NCBI GenBank assembly: GCA_013287135.1
Contig: JABDEK010000046.1
Coordinates: forward strand, 1 to 32,527
DNA length: 32,527 nt
Direction: 5' to 3'
Source: Acidobacteriota bacterium
GTDB lineage: Bacteria > Acidobacteriota > Terriglobia > Acidiferrales > UBA7541
The notes under the pieces are model-generated. The model searched no databases, was not told the DNA's origin, and saw only the letters and a list, made by a program, of their open reading frames with translations. Position numbers and translations under genes: made by a program. Within the stretch, counting starts at the first letter, position 1, and each line of letters begins with the position of its first letter. Below, piece by piece: positions 32,191 through 32,527 of this stretch.

Positions 32191-32527
32191 CCTCTTCCCA
32201 ACCGTCATCGCCGAATCGCAGCCTCGACGCGGGGCTGCTCCTCCTCCGCATCGGTACCGGACTCTCTCTGTTACTGATTTTCGGTCTGCAAAAACTCCAG
32301 GCCGGCTGGGCCTACACCCACACCGGCCAGTGGCCTTTCGTCGATTTCAATCGCAAAATCGGCTTGCCTCTCCCGGTTTTCTTCGCCTACGTGCAAACCC
32401 TCAATGAGTCATTCGGCGCGCTTTTCCTCGCACTCGGCTTGTGGTCCCGTTATTCCGCCGCCGCTCTCTCTATCGGTTTCGCCGCCGCCACCCTCTGCAG
32501 CATGAAAGCCGCCGAGCCCTGGCTCAC
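32187..32527 (+). CDS. DoxX-family membrane protein, second copy, truncated by window end
   Basis: Partial; 113 codons visible. The protein shares with its upstream neighbour the motifs LLLLRIGTGLSLLLIFGLQKL, IGLPLPVFFAYVQTLNESFG and FLALGLWSRYSAAALS, so it is a tandem paralogue. An ATGA overlap links the two. Likely they form a heteromeric membrane unit or duplicated function. The C-terminus lies beyond the window. Confidence 0.88.
   Translation, partial: MTSSQPSSPNRSLDAGLLLLRIGTGLSLLLIFGLQKLQAGWAYTHTGQWPFVDFNRKIGLPLPVFFAYVQTLNESFGALFLALGLWSRYSAAALSIGFAAATLCSMKAAEPWL

Noticed and set aside
1..32527. CRISPR array
   Set aside because: No run of identical short repeats with regular unique spacers was found; the repeats seen are coding repeats, iterons or short operator words.

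Overview
The window looks like a chromosomal segment of an Acidobacteriota (Terriglobia-like) bacterium that carries a long insertion of mobile and defence-type genes. The taxonomic guess is inference. It rests on a TIG-rich Rhs/YD protein, a DUF2911-TPR protein, a tannase-family esterase, NIPSNAP and paired DoxX genes, and on the C-rich codon use of the right-hand genes. No rRNA or protein marker settles it.

Layout. (1) Positions 1-7309, plus strand: the 3' part of a giant secreted-type YD/Rhs protein (concanavalin-like and TIG repeats, then YD repeats, then a variable C-terminal domain that may be a permuted papain-like enzyme), followed 13 bp later by a small putative lipoprotein that is a candidate immunity protein. 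(2) 7310-7803: mostly non-coding, with one decayed minus-strand fragment. (3) 7804-15590, minus strand: a compact operon matching the GTPase-centred biological-conflict systems described by comparative genomics. In transcription order it encodes an M41-like HExxH peptidase, a GNAT-fold protein with an extra helical tail, a GASH-like helical protein, a DO-GTPase2-like GTPase, a DO-GTPase1-like GTPase split into two reading frames, a GAP1 protein and a multi-pass membrane protein. A rho-independent terminator sits just upstream of its first gene. (4) 15689-18149, minus: a short collagen-like protein and three unrecognised proteins. (5) 18498-19350, plus: a near-consensus promoter that appears to give a leaderless mRNA, a ribbon-helix-helix-like protein, a small serine recombinase and a terminator. 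(6) 19285-20019: non-coding, with repeated GGCAGCAGATG iterons, a candidate replication origin. (7) 20020-24616, minus: an element replication/control block comprising a primase-helicase Rep, a cold-shock-like protein, a 59-residue Cys/His protein, an HTH regulator, a zinc-knuckle sigma-like protein and an excisionase-like protein, read from a promoter with three GTACTA repeats between -35 and -10. (8) 24939-26190: a small membrane protein, then repeated GGTCCCAAAA motifs beside the 5' half of a CAU-anticodon tRNA, a likely attachment site. (9) 26417-32527: ordinary chromosome (DUF2911 protein, YqeY, tannase-like esterase, FAD oxidoreductase, NIPSNAP, two DoxX).

How it fits together. Regions 3-8 read best as an integrated replicating element (Rep, iterons, Xis-like, repressor-like and serine recombinase genes, att-like tRNA fragment) that carries the GTPase conflict operon as cargo. 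No tyrosine integrase and no second att half are visible, so the left boundary is unknown and may lie outside the window. The most interesting item is the conflict operon, especially its GTPase split between the G3 and G4 motifs and its leading M41-like peptidase.
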